Below are positions 1 to 13,000 of a stretch of DNA of 64,000 bases, piece after piece; within the stretch, counting starts at the first letter, position 1, and each line of letters opens with the position of its first letter. The position numbers and the translations under genes are program-made. Origin of the DNA: Salminus brasiliensis (taxonomy: Eukaryota; Chordata; Actinopteri; Characiformes; Bryconidae); assembly GCF_030463535.1 (NCBI RefSeq), contig NC_132896.1, positions 25,667,709-25,731,708 on the forward strand. The letters run 5' to 3'. The notes beneath the pieces were generated by a model. That model worked only from the letters and a program-made list of their open reading frames with translations. It was not told the DNA's origin and searched no databases.

Positions 1-895
1 ATTCTCAAACAACTAAAAACATTTCCAGAACATGCTATATGAGGATGGGAGACTGCAATAATGCATCCACTTATAGAGGCCAAAGGACATACTGTAATGT
101 AATTAAGAAATGGCAGTCAACAGGAACAGTGGAGGTCGAGTTGAGATCTGGAAGATTGAGAAGACTTTCAGAAAGAACTGCTCATAGGATTACTGGAAAG
201 GCCAATCAAAACCTTGCAAAAGTCCTCCAGGAAGATTTAGCAGACTCTAAATGGAATGGTGGTGCACTGTTCTACTGTGCCACCACACCTGCACAAATAT
301 GACCCTCATGGAAGAGTTCTCAAAAGAAAACCCTTCCTGCATCCTCACCACCAATTTCAACATCTGAAACATCTTTACAAGTCTGATGCTTTCTGGAAGT
401 CCCGTAGACTGATGACGAAAACACAATGAACAAAAGTATGTTTGGAGGACAAAGGGTGCATGAACACAACTCCTTTTAGACTGTTACTGCACAGGGCCTG
501 TGTTACAGCCAGGGGCACATGAACATTTTACTGGTACAGAGGTGAATAGATTCAGTGAAATACCAGCAAAGTCTGGAGGCTTATCTATATAAAAAAAAGC
601 TGAAGTTGAAAGGAGGACAACTCGTACAGCAGGATAATGATCCTAAACACACCTCAGAATCCACTTTGAACTGCCTCAATAACTCTTACCTAGAAGTCCC
701 CTGACCTAAACATTATTATACATCTGTGGCTAGACCTCAAAAGAGCTCAAATAAGCTACAAAAAGATGCTTAAAAAAAGCATTGACAACATGTTATACTT
801 GCCAAAGGGGTGTTACTGAGTATTGACCATGCAGGGTGTCCAAAATGTTGCTTCAGCCCTTTTATTTTTTTCACTTTGAAAATGTAAAAAAAAAA
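1..895 (+). mobile_element. Tc1/mariner-like transposon relic, broken transposase
   Basis: Conceptual translation on + shows scattered but ordered pieces of a Tc1-family DDE transposase: the IKKWQSTGTVEV stretch between the DNA-binding and catalytic parts (about 97-135), LSERTAHRI, a KVLQEDLADS block, QDNDPKHTSES (about 628-660) carrying one catalytic Asp, and SPDLN...LWLDLKRA (about 697-745). Frames shift repeatedly and stops intervene. At the SPDLNII position the third catalytic acidic residue (Glu in the family) is replaced by Ile, so the element is dead. The 3' end near 790-870 (TTGCCAAAGGGGTGTTACTG) matches the relic at 20060-20937 on the opposite strand. An A-rich tract (887-922) follows. 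The 5' end is probably cut by the window edge. Confidence 0.85.
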
Positions 896-925
896 AAAGA
901 AAAAAAAAAGAAAGAAAGAAAGACA

Positions 926-1778
926 AAATGTCTTTATGTATTTATGTCTTTATTATTCAGGTCATCTTTTACATGCGTAAAGCCCCTGGGAACACACATT
1001 GATATATAGATTTTTTTTTTGCATAGGGTGCTGGATCTAAGGGACGACGGGGTATGCAGGGCAACAAGCTTTTGCTCACCAGGTTGCTCAGACTCAAAGA
1101 GAGGGCAGAGCCATGTTAGCCTTCAGTTTTTGGTCAGGGTTATGCTGACGTGAGCATGACCATTTTTAGGACTAAATTCAGCAGACATTTATACTTTGGA
1201 AAGATATACATGAGACATAGTTTCTACATTTACACTGAGGAGCCCTGAGGAGCCAGATTATCTCAATTAAAGAAAACTGCAAGAACACAAAATCAGAGCT
1301 GTTTTACTTGTTTTGCTGCGGTTTACAGTACAAAGAGACTGCTGAACATATAGATTGCAATTCACAGAAACATCTGGAACAACTGAAACATGTAGGAGCT
1401 CACTGTTTGGAAAATCCCACCATAGTTGCAAACTTAGCAACATGCTAAGTTACATTACAAGGGAAAGCAAGTAAACCTGGATAAACCAGGTTTTATCCTC
1501 TAAACAGGTGTGATTTAAGGCTCAGTTAGCTGGATGTTCTTGGTGACACATCGCTGTCCATAGACTCATTTCAATGGATTGCTGCAGAGTCCAACTACCT
1601 TTAGATAGAGCAGATAACTGCTTGTTTCATTCGCAGTTTGGCCGTTTCCTCCTACAAAAGCAGTCGTGTTGCAGATTTTTTTCAGAAAGTCCCCCTCAAT
1701 GCAGGGTCAAGGCATACCATCTATTCACAGAAACAGATATTTTGACCAGACTTTTGACCAGATTTTGACCAAATTGTA
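926..1778. other. intergenic, no feature recognised
   Basis: No exon-like open frame with splice signals, RNA gene or clear repeat was recognised here. Only short A and T runs stand out. Confidence 0.5.
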
Positions 1779-2144
1779 GGGCCAGTTTCATAAAGCACAC
1801 TAATTTGACGCTACATTTGATACCATGCTGATATTGAACCAAATATTTTTTTTATTATACATACTTTTTTTTGTTGATATCTTGGCTATATTTACTTTCT
1901 AATTCTACATTAGAAGCCATAGCTGTGATTTTTGGTCTAGTTTGGTAAACCAAACAGGTGCTGATCAGTGGGTGATTATTATGCATGAGCTCATTTGCAT
2001 GTTGATTTTGATAGGCTTTTACCCAGGTTAAATGTAAATATACAGTAAGGTAAAAGACTACTGGCACAATGAGCTTATGAAGGACCATGCTGCACATTTT
2101 GCATTGTTTAGCACTGTTACTACTGAGTTTTATGAATCTGGGCC
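1779..2144. mobile_element. short inverted-repeat element (MITE-like), ~366 bp
   Basis: The ends are imperfect inverted repeats. The left end reads GGGCCAGTTTCATAAAGCAC. The right end read on the other strand is GGCCCAGATTCATAAAACTC. The interior is AT-rich and non-coding. Size and ends fit a non-autonomous DNA transposon. I could not see a convincing target-site duplication, so the superfamily is left open. Confidence 0.5.
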
Positions 2145-3027
2145 AGTGCCTGCTTAATTGGCAGGTTCATCTGTTTTCTCAACCTCTATGGTTTGTAAGA
2201 CTACATGACATAGAAAGAACACCTCACAGTAGATCTTACCATAACCTTCGAGGTGGTGAGAGACAGTGCTTCATATCTGAGCCTCCCCGATTGACAGTTC
2301 TTTATAAACACATTCCTTTTCGTCTGAACCATCATTTTCCACAAGGGTAAAAGAGGTCATGTTCAAAGCACATGCTTGTCTGGATCTTCAAGAGGAATCA
2401 CCAGATTGTGAAACTTTATATGTTTGACCTCATGTCAGTAGGAAATGCCTACATGTTTTTTTATTTGGCTCTTGCATTTGAAAAGCTCCAACGAGACCGC
2501 ATGCTGCTGGAAATCTGATAGGTCTGGTGACCATGCATCTTCTGAACGGGTTCTGGGAATGCTGGGAACTGGTTACACTTATTTCATATCTTTTTTGTCA
2601 TCTAAACACAATATTGATCAACTATGCGGACAGCTAATATTGACTGAGAAAAGAGCTAGCCACACTTTTGCTTCAGAGTAATGGCTTTCTTAAACACTGA
2701 GCTACTGTGGTTAATTAGTTACTAAAGACGTATGCATGCACTTAAAAAACCCTTAATCAGATTTCTGCAGTTATCTGATTATTCAAGTGGTCATGTAAAC
2801 AGCATACTCCGATTTCTTAGAGCCAAAATAAGAAGATAAAGAGAGCTGGATTTTAGCTCAGTAATCAGATTTCTCAGCGCATGTATACTCTTCACCGGAG
2901 TTTCTCAGTCGGTGCGTGCATGAAAACAGGCCGTGATACGAGAGGCAATTTCTCTACAAGTTTTCTGGTGGTACCAGAAATAAGCAAGCAGCATTTAGTG
3001 TCACATTGTGGCTCAATGAGTGAAAGA
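2145..3027. other. intergenic; possible DNA-transposon fragment at 2740-2900
   Basis: Most of this stretch holds nothing I recognise. Within about 2740-2900, the repeated AATCAGATTTCT words and the phrase GGTCATGTAAACAGCAT resemble ends of non-autonomous fish DNA transposons, but I see no second copy in the window to confirm it. Confidence 0.3.
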
Positions 3028-3690
3028 AGCAGTGACACTTTATTTTGAGAGGTCCGTTTTGGATGAATTAAACACTGTTAATAACAGATTAACAATCTCA
3101 ATGATGTTGAAGCATCTGAACATTCATCAGATTAAGAGAATTCTACTAAAGACTTCTACTGAATTCAGCTGTTCAGCAGCAGTTCAGATCTGTAGATGTT
3201 TATCTGAGAAATAATGACTGATAATCTAACAGGTCTAATGCAGACCATCTCAACCTCCTCAACCAGCTGCTATAGACCTCTTGCTGACACCAACTTGGAA
3301 CTGGATCTTAACTGGATTAGACTGAGATTGAGGGGCCAGGGTGAGGGCTAAAATTAGGTTTTGGGTTGAGGTTAGAGTTAGGATTAGGGTCAGGATGATG
3401 GCTAGGATTAGGTTTTGGCTTGATGTTAGGGTGTAGGATTAGAACCAAGGTTAATATTACATCTTGGATTGAGATTAAGATTAGGATTAGGACCAAGGCT
3501 TGGTTTTGGGTAAGGCTGGGTTACGTCTGCTTAATGGAAGTAATGCCAGTAATAAATCAAAAGAACATCTTCAAAATATTTACCACAGTGTATTCAGATT
3601 CTCCACAGCTGCTAGTGCACTGCTATGCTGTTGATGTGTTACTGATACTCTGTTAAGATTTTATTAATCATCTACAAAGGATAACTCAAG
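3028..3690 (+). mobile_element. non-autonomous inverted-repeat element with internal TTAGG-like minisatellite, copy 1
   Basis: The left end, CAGTGACACTTTATTTTGAG (from 3030), is the inverted counterpart of the right end of copy 2 at about 10062-10081. The interior (about 3300-3530) is a degenerate G-rich minisatellite built from words such as GGTTAGGATTAGGTTTTGG. The 3' flank (about 3560-3685) matches copy 2's 3' flank: AGAACATCTTCA, ATATTTACC, CAGTGTATT, GTTGATGTGTTACTGATACT and ATTAATCATCTACAAA. Copy 1 lacks its right terminus, because another repeat begins at about 3691. Confidence 0.65.
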
Positions 3691-3965
3691 GGTTCCACAT
3701 TGGCCCCACATAATGATGTCTACTAAAGTCAGTGATAGGACCAGGAGGGGTTAAACATGGGCCTCATCTGGGTAGTACTTGGCATATGGGGTCTAGATGG
3801 GAGATTAAGGTGGGCTGTAACAATGGTGTCCATTTGGGAAGTCTAACTGGGTCCCAGAAAAAAATGCATGCACAAACCCGCTCAGAGCTCATACCCACCT
3901 GGAACCCACCTAGCCCATGTTCCACCCATGTGAGCCCCACATGAGCATGTTGACTGGGGAGTGTT
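3691..3965 (-). repeat. dispersed repeat of the CATGTGGG family, copy 1
   Basis: Read on -, this begins TCCCCAGTCAACATGCTCAT and runs through words such as CCATTGTTACAGCCCACC and CATCTAGACCCCATATGCC. The same order of words occurs on + at 33430-33785 and, shortened, at 23860-24010. It has no coding capacity. The shared terminal CCCAGYCAACATGCT suggests a non-autonomous DNA transposon. Confidence 0.65.
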
Positions 3966-6541
3966 TCACAAAGGTATAGTAATGTTTTAGAAATGAAAGC
4001 ATTATAACAGTTCATAAATATATAAATTCTTTTTTTTCAGTTTTCCAAACTTTTGAGCAGGTCATGTTAATGATTTTGTTTTAATTCTTTATACTTTAAA
4101 AAGAAACATAGTATTATTAGGATTTGCCAAACATATTGTGTTTCATGTTTGATTTGCAACAGACGCTGTGTTTGCTGCTTCTCAATTTAATAAAATGACT
4201 AAATCTGTCATTTGACCAAAACATTTTACATACGACTGTGGCTGTAAAATTCTGTACACGTGTACAAAAATGATCCTTTGGAGATCAGCCTCATCCCAAA
4301 CCAGACCACACAGAGGAAGGAGAAGAGCACCAATCAAATCCAAAAAACAGTCAAGAAGGGCAGAAAGAGCAGAGAAACAAGCTTAAGGCATGGAAGGTTA
4401 TCTAATGATGGCCATTAACCTCAACACTGTTGTTTTTGTCCATGCTACTTTAATGAAAATGACATCATGCTGCCGCAGTATTCCAGGTTTTTTCAAGTGG
4501 GCACTTCAAAGTAACCACTGACCTCAGGACAATCTTACCTATGCAGATGCTGGTTGACTGGCCTGGACACACAGTCCATACCTGATTGACTCCACCAACT
4601 CTATCCCTTTAAGCCTCTTCAGGAAGACAATGGAATGCTAATGAGTTCAAACATTCCTCTCGAGAACAAAGCCGGCCTAATGGCATTCTTCTTTTATGGT
4701 GTTTGCATGTTTCATGTAACAGGAAGTTTTGAGTGAACTGATGACCTGGAATGTCTGGCTCTATCGTGGTAGTCTGGTTAAATACACCGCCTGGACTACA
4801 GATGGGTCAATAACATTACGTTAGCTTGAAGCTCATGGGCTGAGTAAAGGGTATGAGGTGTAGGAAAGCAGTGCGCTGTTGATTTAGAGGGATTATGCAA
4901 GAACAAGTGCAACATTTGCCTTGCATTTGCTCACATAACAGTTGAAGAGATTTAAGAGTGTGCCTCTAGATACTGCTCTGCTATCAATAATAAGGTTGCC
5001 TATGGCATCACACTTGCTGTCAGAGCTAGCACAGAGGAAAGTGTGAGGAAGAAAAGAGCTGGAGCCATACCCACTGCCACCCTCGGCTGGCACCGCTTGA
5101 GGACTCGGGGTGCTAAATCCAGCATCCTTTCAGAGCAGATGAGAGGGCATCATTAATAACCTTTTACTTTTTGTGCGAAACACGCAAGCTGACGAGAACG
5201 TGCTCCTTGTCAAAACAGCGCCGGAGCCACTGTAAACATTCCTCTTTTTCATCCATCAGGTCAGCAGCCCTCAACGTGCGGTTGGCAGCATCTACTGCGT
5301 GCTTCGCTACGCAGGCCGACGAATTTACTGCGCCTCTCTGAAACAGCTGTGAAGCCACAGCTATGAGCGAATGATTTAGCAGGACGCTGACAGGGCTGGA
5401 GAACTCGAGAAGGGTGGAGAGGACTTGGAGCATCCCATTAGCGGCGCGTTTGCTCGCTCGGGCCGCTGCTTCCTGTGGCATCACGGGCCAGGTCAACACG
5501 AAGCCTTTCAAGGAGAAGCCAGTGCAGCCATTCGTCTTCGCTGACAAATCTTGAACGACTGCCCTTCGGATGTCACGAAGAGCGCAAGAGTCAAGGAATT
5601 TTCTCTTCCCTGGAGAGGATTAGATAGGTGAGCAGAAGTTCACTTAATGTGAAGAACAAGTCTGTGTTCGCAGGGCTTTGGAGAACATGTCTGTCTTTTT
5701 CGCAAACAAATGGAAATGGAATATGCAGACGATGCTGCGAAAGCTCATTAACCCCCTACTTGAGCCGGTGGCCCACTGAGAGGGATTTGAGTACTGTCTG
5801 TGCTTGGCTAGTGCACAACCTTCTCTCAGTAGCAGTAAAGCGTTTGTTTTTTCCAGAATAGCAATCATTTCTAGGTGAGGCATATGCAAAAAGCCAGTAC
5901 TGAACAAATAGAAGTATCCTGATGGCCCAAGACTGTGGAATTTCCAAACACTTCAGATTTCCAGACATTCACCACATTACTGGTAACAGGTGGAAAATGA
6001 TGAAAACACTGAGAGAAAAAAGGAGGATTTAAAAAATCAACAAAACCATGACTCATTTAAACAGCTCACACCATCTGAAGATGTCAGGCGGGGCCACATG
6101 AAAGGCTCCTGCCAGCAGACTACAGTACACAAAAACTCTTGCATGCTCCTCCTCTCAACCATGGCAAATGACATTAACAGACACCAGACTGGAATATCCT
6201 GCCTTTGTGTACTAACCAGTCAAAGGCACATGGAGCATTAATTGTGTTATTGTAGGGTTTACTCATTATCATACATGGTCAATTAGCTATCCCAAGCCTG
6301 AAAAAATAACTGGCTTCTTTATACCAGTTGGCTCACTACCACAAGGTGTGCAGCAGCTTTAATCGGAATGAAAACAGGCAATACAATATGTTTGCCACCA
6401 TGGTTACCATTATGGTACAAGACAAAAAGAAGACTCCAGAGAAGGCAAGTTGTTGCACGGGAGGTCTAAGGACACCTCACATTAGGGTGCATGGAGATGA
6501 AGCAAAACATTACAGAGTCAAATACATGGTAATGATTGAGT

Positions 6542-6572
<31 letters not shown>

Positions 6573-7324
6573 ATATTGTATAACAAAACTTGGATTGCAT
6601 GGTGAAATGAATTTGAGGTAGTTTGATGGAGAAGACTAATGTCTGTGGGACATCTGCAAAGTGAGGTAAACGTCTCATTTCTCAAACATTGAAAGAAATG
6701 GTATCAGGCCTGTCCACCCAAAAAACTGAACCAACATTCCAGCCAGTCCCATGGTGCACCTTTTGTTTATGAGTAAAAATCAGTTAGCCGTCCTTATCTT
6801 CATCCACGTTTTTATCTAAATCTTTCGAGCATCAGCTCAAACAAGGGAATGAAAAGGTCTCTTGGTTTCTATAAATCCATTTGGCAGTTTAACAAAGCCC
6901 ATTCTCTGTTGTTTCCAAACCGCCCATGGCGAGGGGAGGCAACTGCTTATCATATTACCCATAGCTCTTCATATCTATCTCTGTTCTACTGCAAAGGCTT
7001 AAACACAAGTCAATCCCATCTTTCCTCAACTGGCTTTAGTCACTCTTAATTGGGTATTACATAACCCCAGCCAGCATCCTAATAGCAGGATTGACTTCAA
7101 GTGACCAGAGTTAAATTGCTTTCAGAAGGACAGGACTGCTGGCCAGAGTATTTGAAAATGACACCACCATCTCTGTGTTATCAACAACCTTGGGTTATGA
7201 GGTACTGACCTCATGTCGGCTTGAAAAGAAAAGAACATTGAATCTGAAGGAAGCCTTTAGGAACGGGAAAATACTTCCAAATATTTCATCTGAAACCAAC
7301 CCAGCACTTTGTTGATAAAAAGAC
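3966..7324. other. intergenic, no gene recognised
   Basis: Open frames here, including one of 127 codons on - at 5164-5547, lack recognisable domains and splice context. The 5100-5600 part is more GC-rich than its surroundings, but I cannot assign it. No RNA gene was seen. A TA microsatellite lies at 6541-6569. Confidence 0.45.
6541..6569. repeat. (TA)n microsatellite
   Basis: About 14 uninterrupted TA units. Confidence 0.95.
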
Positions 7325-7640
7325 GTTGAAAAAACGCCCATGCTCACTATGGCACGGGGCTCTCGAGTTCAAATCCCGAGCCATGCTTCTTTGCCATCAG
7401 CAGCCACAATCTGAGAGAGCACAATTGGCTACTTTTCTCTTAAGCAATGTTGGCCGCCACAGGCGTCTGTTAGCTGGTGCGGTGGAGCTGGGGACCTGAC
7501 ACTTTCCTCTGTCGACTGCCCGGCAATACTGCATCAGCGGCAGTTTGAAAAGAGGTGGTGGCTGGCTTTGCATGTCTTTGCATGTTTATATTACCTATTT
7601 ACTATATATTGTTCTGGTTCTTAAATAAAATGTCTTTTCC
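7325..7640 (+). mobile_element. tRNA-derived SINE
   Basis: A tRNA-like head is visible. GAGTTCAAATCC (7365-7376) is a good RNA polymerase III B box. It sits in a TΨC-like arm whose CTCG and CGAG sides can pair (about 7362-7380). An unrelated ~200-bp body follows, ending near an AATAAAATGTC stretch at about 7624. No second copy lies in the window. Family assignment would need a repeat library. Confidence 0.65.
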
Positions 7641-9529
7641 ACCACTAAAAAAACTAAATGCATTTTTCCTTACATAGTTTATAGTGCTGTTTCTGTGCAA
7701 CATCTTACTTCAAGATGCTATTGCAATTGTGAAAGGCAAGGAGATGAGATATTATGCTACATAACTCACCCCTCCAAAGGAGCAGTGATCATACAAAAGC
7801 TGAAGAGACTTTTAGTCCAACAGTGTTTAGTTCTAACCTGGGAATATCTAACTTATTTTAGGAACTGTTCCCAAAGGTGGCCTGTATCCTACCTGCTCCT
7901 TTATCTCTTTTCCATCACAGTAGATGTTTCCCTCATATCTATGCACACTGATCTCCCTTTCCATTGGGTCATACTGTTTGAAGTTCTCTTCTATAAAGAG
8001 TGGAAAATACATCAGGGCTGCGGGGAATTAACAGTTGGTTCCCAAATGGAAGCCTAGGTCATAGGGCTACATGTGCTATAGTTTGGACTCCAGTTTCACT
8101 CTGACAGAACGGTTAGATTGTCCTTACAAGAAGTGGTGTTCCACCTCCTTGTCCCACAAAGTCTATTACTAGGACATATTAGGGACACAGGCAGGATTGC
8201 ACAACTCAGTGTCACTATACCAATCAATCATTAACAGTAATATTAGGTTAATATGTCCTCATTTTAATTAAGATGTCTTCATTTTGTCCAAATATGGTCC
8301 TTACTCTCGGCAGCCTGGCAGTCTTTGTGACTGATCAAGTTGCTTCACAAGTACCGAGACATATTCTGTGTACCTTTTAGCTGAAAGTCTCTTCCTCTGC
8401 TTTAGATTTATGGCTTCTCTATGGGCGGTAAATGGCTCTTCTTTTCAGGATGCTGTCTGTCTCACTTACTTTGTATGCAGGAATCCATGGGCATTGGCAT
8501 CAGCCCACCAAAGTTTCTTGACAGCACTATCCTGGAAACATAAGCTCAAGTACTCTGCTGCTGTGGACACACAGAGCAACAGATGTCTCCATGGGCCTTT
8601 TGACAACTCTAGACAATACACCACATGATACCAAGGAAGCATCTCAGTTTGAACGAATACATTTTGAGCTAATGTAGGTTAGGAAAAAGAAAAAAAGCTC
8701 ATGGGTACAGGTTATCATGATCTCATATACGTTCTTTCTACCTACTTTCATTCATTGCGCTATCATCATTTGTTTTTCTTCCAGTGAAGTATTTCTAAGG
8801 AAACGAAGTATGTGTGTTTGGACTGGGCGTTTCACAAGATTTAATGCACATATGCTGTAAACACTACTGCACTTTTATTGATAGGTTGAAAATGGCACAC
8901 AAGAGGACTGTTTTGCCTCAACATAATACACAAGGGCTTCAGTGGAACCGGTTTGCTTTTACCTGACTTCACTGTCTACATGAGACCACCACAAGCTGTC
9001 TGTTTGGAAAGGCATGACACACTGAGACCTACTTTAGCATTTCATCCTAGAGTATTTAGTAGTGCAAGCAAAGGCACTTCATGCCAGATGACTGATATAT
9101 TTCCTTTACTGAGCCAGACCCTTCAGAAAACACTTAAATCAAGTCAAATCTGATTTATTAAACGTTTCCTACTGACGTTGTCGCAGAGCAGCCTTACAGT
9201 AATCCAGTAATAAAAACAAACTATCAACAAAACAGAAAAACAATGATGAGTATCTTAATAAGACAATTGTTTTCTTATTTAGGTCAATTGTAGGTTTTGT
9301 GTTGTTCATTTTACAATCTTTCAAATTCATGTTACAATATTCAGTTAAATCCATGCAGCAGAGGCAAAATGGATGAAAAACAAACTAAACTTTCAAACAT
9401 TTTCGGTAAACAACAGCTAGAGGATTTAGATACAAACACTCCACTTTTAATCATATTAAAATAAACATTCTAGTCTAATACTAGGTAACTCATTCAAACT
9501 CATCATTTTAGAGTGTAAAGTGTAAGGCT
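7641..9529. other. intergenic, no feature recognised
   Basis: Ordinary AT-rich non-coding sequence. None of the short open frames (up to 120 codons at 7695-8057) shows a known domain. Confidence 0.45.
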
Positions 9530-10082
9530 GTGTAAAAAGTGTAAGTGTAAGGTTGAGGTTAAGGTTAGTATTAGGGCCAGGATGAGGGTTAGGATTAGGT
9601 TTTGGGTTGAGGTTAAGGTTAGTAGGGCCAGGATGAGGGTTAGGATTAGGTTTTGGGTTGAGGTTAAGGTTAGTAGGGCCAGGATGAGGGTTAGGATTAG
9701 GTTTTGGGTTGGGTTAAGGTTAGTATTAGGGCCAGGATGAGGGTTAGGATTAGGTTTTGGGTTGAGGTTAAGATTAGGGCCAGGGTCAGGGTTAGGATTA
9801 GGGTTATAAAGGTTACAACCAGGACTAGGATGAAGGTTAGGATTAGGTTTTGGATTGAGGTTAAAGTTAGGTTCTGTATAATGGAATCAATACATTAAGT
9901 CTACTTGATGTAACATACCAACAGTAATGCATCAACAGAACATCTTCAGGATATTTACCTCAGTGTATTTAGATGCTTGACTGCTGCTACTGCTCTGGTA
10001 TGCAGTTGATGTGTTACTGATACTCTGTTTATAGTTCATTAATCATCTACAAAAGATCACTCCAAATAAAGTGTTACAGAAA
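9530..10082 (+). mobile_element. non-autonomous inverted-repeat element with internal TTAGG-like minisatellite, copy 2
   Basis: A tandem array of about 55-65 bp units occupies about 9540-9880. Each unit combines GGGCCAGGATGAGGGTTAGG, ATTAGGTTTTGGGTTGAGG and TTAAGGTTAG. The 3' flank at 9900-10060 matches that of copy 1 (3560-3685). The right terminus, read on -, is CTGTAACACTTTATTTGGAG, which matches the left terminus of copy 1. This copy lacks a recognisable left terminus. Confidence 0.65.
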
Positions 10083-13000
10083 CATTGGAAGGACCCATGC
10101 TCCTCTGCTCAAAACCACTCATAGATTATTAATAAAAAGTCTCCACTTAACACTGTTCTAATATTACTAATATAATCAGAGAAGTGATGTAAGAATAATG
10201 AAAGTAAAAGTGGCGATGGTTAATAGTGATAATAATGGAAGCAAATAGTCCATGTAGATTTCAATGTAGTCTGTAAGATAGCAGTAGTTGGAGGGTGGGC
10301 AGCTGGTCTGACATGGGTAACGGGGAGCCCAAATGGTCAGTCTTCCAGGTTGTAGGTATGGCTTTCCAAGGTAAGAATTTTTGAAAGCTGGTGAACTGGT
10401 AAAACTGCAGAAATAAGCAGAGTGTAAGATCTGGTCGAGACATAATCCACACATGCAGACATATGCACGACTTACAGTTCTCCATTGCATTGCTATCAAT
10501 AGCAAATGGAGAAAACGCATCTGTCTTATTTCAAAACCATCAAGGGCACAGGCCCCGAGTTCAGTGCTCTGGTAATTAAATCAGAGTCTCTCCTATCAAG
10601 GAGATTTGTTTCTGTTATTGAAAGAGAAGTACAAAAAAATTAAACCATTTTTTTCTGAACAGGCCTCTCAATTCAGCACTGCTTCAAAATCAAACAACAG
10701 GTGTCTTTGTCAAACTTGAGGGACGAGAGAGGGGCTCCGGAGGGGTGCATTTGGGGGGGTTGGGTTTCACTCTTTGAAAGTGATACGTGGTGGGCTGCGT
10801 TTCTCAGGCCTCCCCCCTTCCAAATCTGGTGCTGAAGGATAGACCACCCAACTCTCAGCACTTTGAGGGAATGCTCTTCTCCACTGCCTTCATCACTCTG
10901 CACTGAGGACGTCATTCATTTAAGGGCTACATGCTTCCCTTTTGAAATGCATATATGGAGAACAAACAACAGAACTTAATCCACAGGGTAACATTGTGAG
11001 GGAGTTATTTGTTGTTGTTGTTGTTGTTATGGGTATCTTAATTTCCCTTCTACACACAGTAGCATAGGCGACGGGTAAAGCATGCTACCCACTGACACTG
11101 ATGAATGTGGAGCGCAGGATGGATTTAACTCGCAGGAGAGAGGATCTAGCATGAGCAGGAAGGGCTTGGACCGAGCTGAAGGGCGTTGAGTCTATTGTCT
11201 CAGCCTGAGGCCACAGCCGGCCAAGATGCTCTCAGCCGACTGGCCTGTAAAGCAAACCTTAGTCTGTGACAAATGGCTATGGCATTTTCAACTCTGGCAC
11301 TGGACACTCCTGAGGGAACCTTTTACGGTACGAACAGTGAGCAGCACATAGGGCAGAAACTCATTATAAAACCCCACCAAATGCACTTGAAGGCAAAAAG
11401 CTTCCATTTATGTCCCACTTTTTCCACATTTAATCAGGTTGCTGCACAAAGCAGTTTGTGTGAATGTTGTACGTTAACTCTTCCTCATAATCTGGGCTTG
11501 GAACAGAAATAAGGAATGTTCAATACTTTAATTCAAAGAAGCTTTCATAGCGTACAGTTTCATAAGATAATCAGCTTCATCCTTATTGAAGTGCAATTCA
11601 ATGCTAGCTAAGTGACCTTTCATGACCGAATGTTCAAAAGCTGATCAGCACTGGACAGTAAGTACTATTGCTCTTTCAACGCATCAACCGGCGTTCTCAG
11701 ATGATCTAAACTTGCTCCTATACGATACTTTGTACATCTAGCTGCGTTGTCCGACACCCATGATGGATGATTGCTTTGCTGAACGCTGCAAAGCAAGGCC
11801 TATACTGCATGGTGGCATGCTGTGATCAATCACATTTGTTGGGGGGGGAGGCATGAGAAAGTTCTCATCCGACATGTCAAAAGCAAAGAAAGCCTGGATG
11901 TGAAAAGTCTTCAAGTCAAGCTGGTGCCAATAAGGAGATCCCGTCTTAGCCAGAAAGACCTACTTACTGCATATGCTGGCATGGCCTTGGCTTTTTCAGA
12001 TTTGGACGGTGAGTCGTCCATTTATCAGGCATAAAAATCTCATCCTGTCGTAACACAGCCCAGTCAGAAGAATCAGCCCACTTGGAATGGTGAAATGAGC
12101 ACAGTTCCAAAACACTAAACATATGTTTCAATGCCCAGTGAGATCAGGAGTGTCGATAAACACTTTCGTAGTTTTTCATCAAGAACGCGTCTGCAATTAC
12201 GCTACAAGACCTGAAAAAAAGAATCAAAATGTTAGAGGATTTCGGTTAAGCCACCAGATGCGTTCATAACTGTGCATTGCTGAACATACGTCCTCTGTCT
12301 GCTGGTGTAAAAACGAGACACAACATGACTTTGAATAAATATGAGGTGCTTAATTCAAACCACAAATTAGCCAAATAAAAAGGAAACATTTAGAAATTAC
12401 ATTGATATAGCACCGTCCCATCTGTACTGAATAGACGGCATGTAAATCAACTGAGACATAAATCATTTGGCATATAAAACAATAGCTTCGGTCATGGAAA
12501 GTCATGTCCACGATTAATTTCTCTCTGAGAATTTTTTCATCAAAACGCTTACTTCACCCTACACTTTGTTCATTACAGCAAAAACATCTGGCTGACAGGT
12601 TTTTCTGTCTTTAAAAAAAAAAAGCTGAGTACATTCATTCCCTGAAACAGGGAGAGGAAGGCACAGGATTTGCCAGAACAGGCCACAATCTACAATTACA
12701 TCACGACTTTGAGACCTAGCTTGTTAGACAAAGGGTCAGGGAAAGTAAGAATGGATCCCGAGGACACTAATCCAGCTCTGGTTGTCAGTAACTTCTCAAT
12801 GCTCCAATTACAATCTTTCCAAGAGTATAATTTTCTGAAAACAAGTCTTTTCTCCCCCTTCATTATCCTTTAAACCGATTATCTTTAAAAGTCAACGTCC
12901 CAACAGAGAAAAATAGCCACATTGATATCTAGAGTTGCATGACCTTACAAAAGGCCACAATGACCATGTGCTTCAGAGAGCTGACTCTACAATATGGCCT

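Noticed and set aside
5164..5547. 127-codon open frame on - in a slightly GC-rich patch
   Set aside because: No recognisable domain, no splice or promoter context, and open frames of this size are expected by chance in 25 kb read in six frames.
9530..9900. Interstitial telomere (TTAGGG)n
   Set aside because: True TTAGGG hexamers are not in uninterrupted tandem. The period is ~55-65 bp with GGTTAGGATTAGG words, inside an inverted-repeat element.
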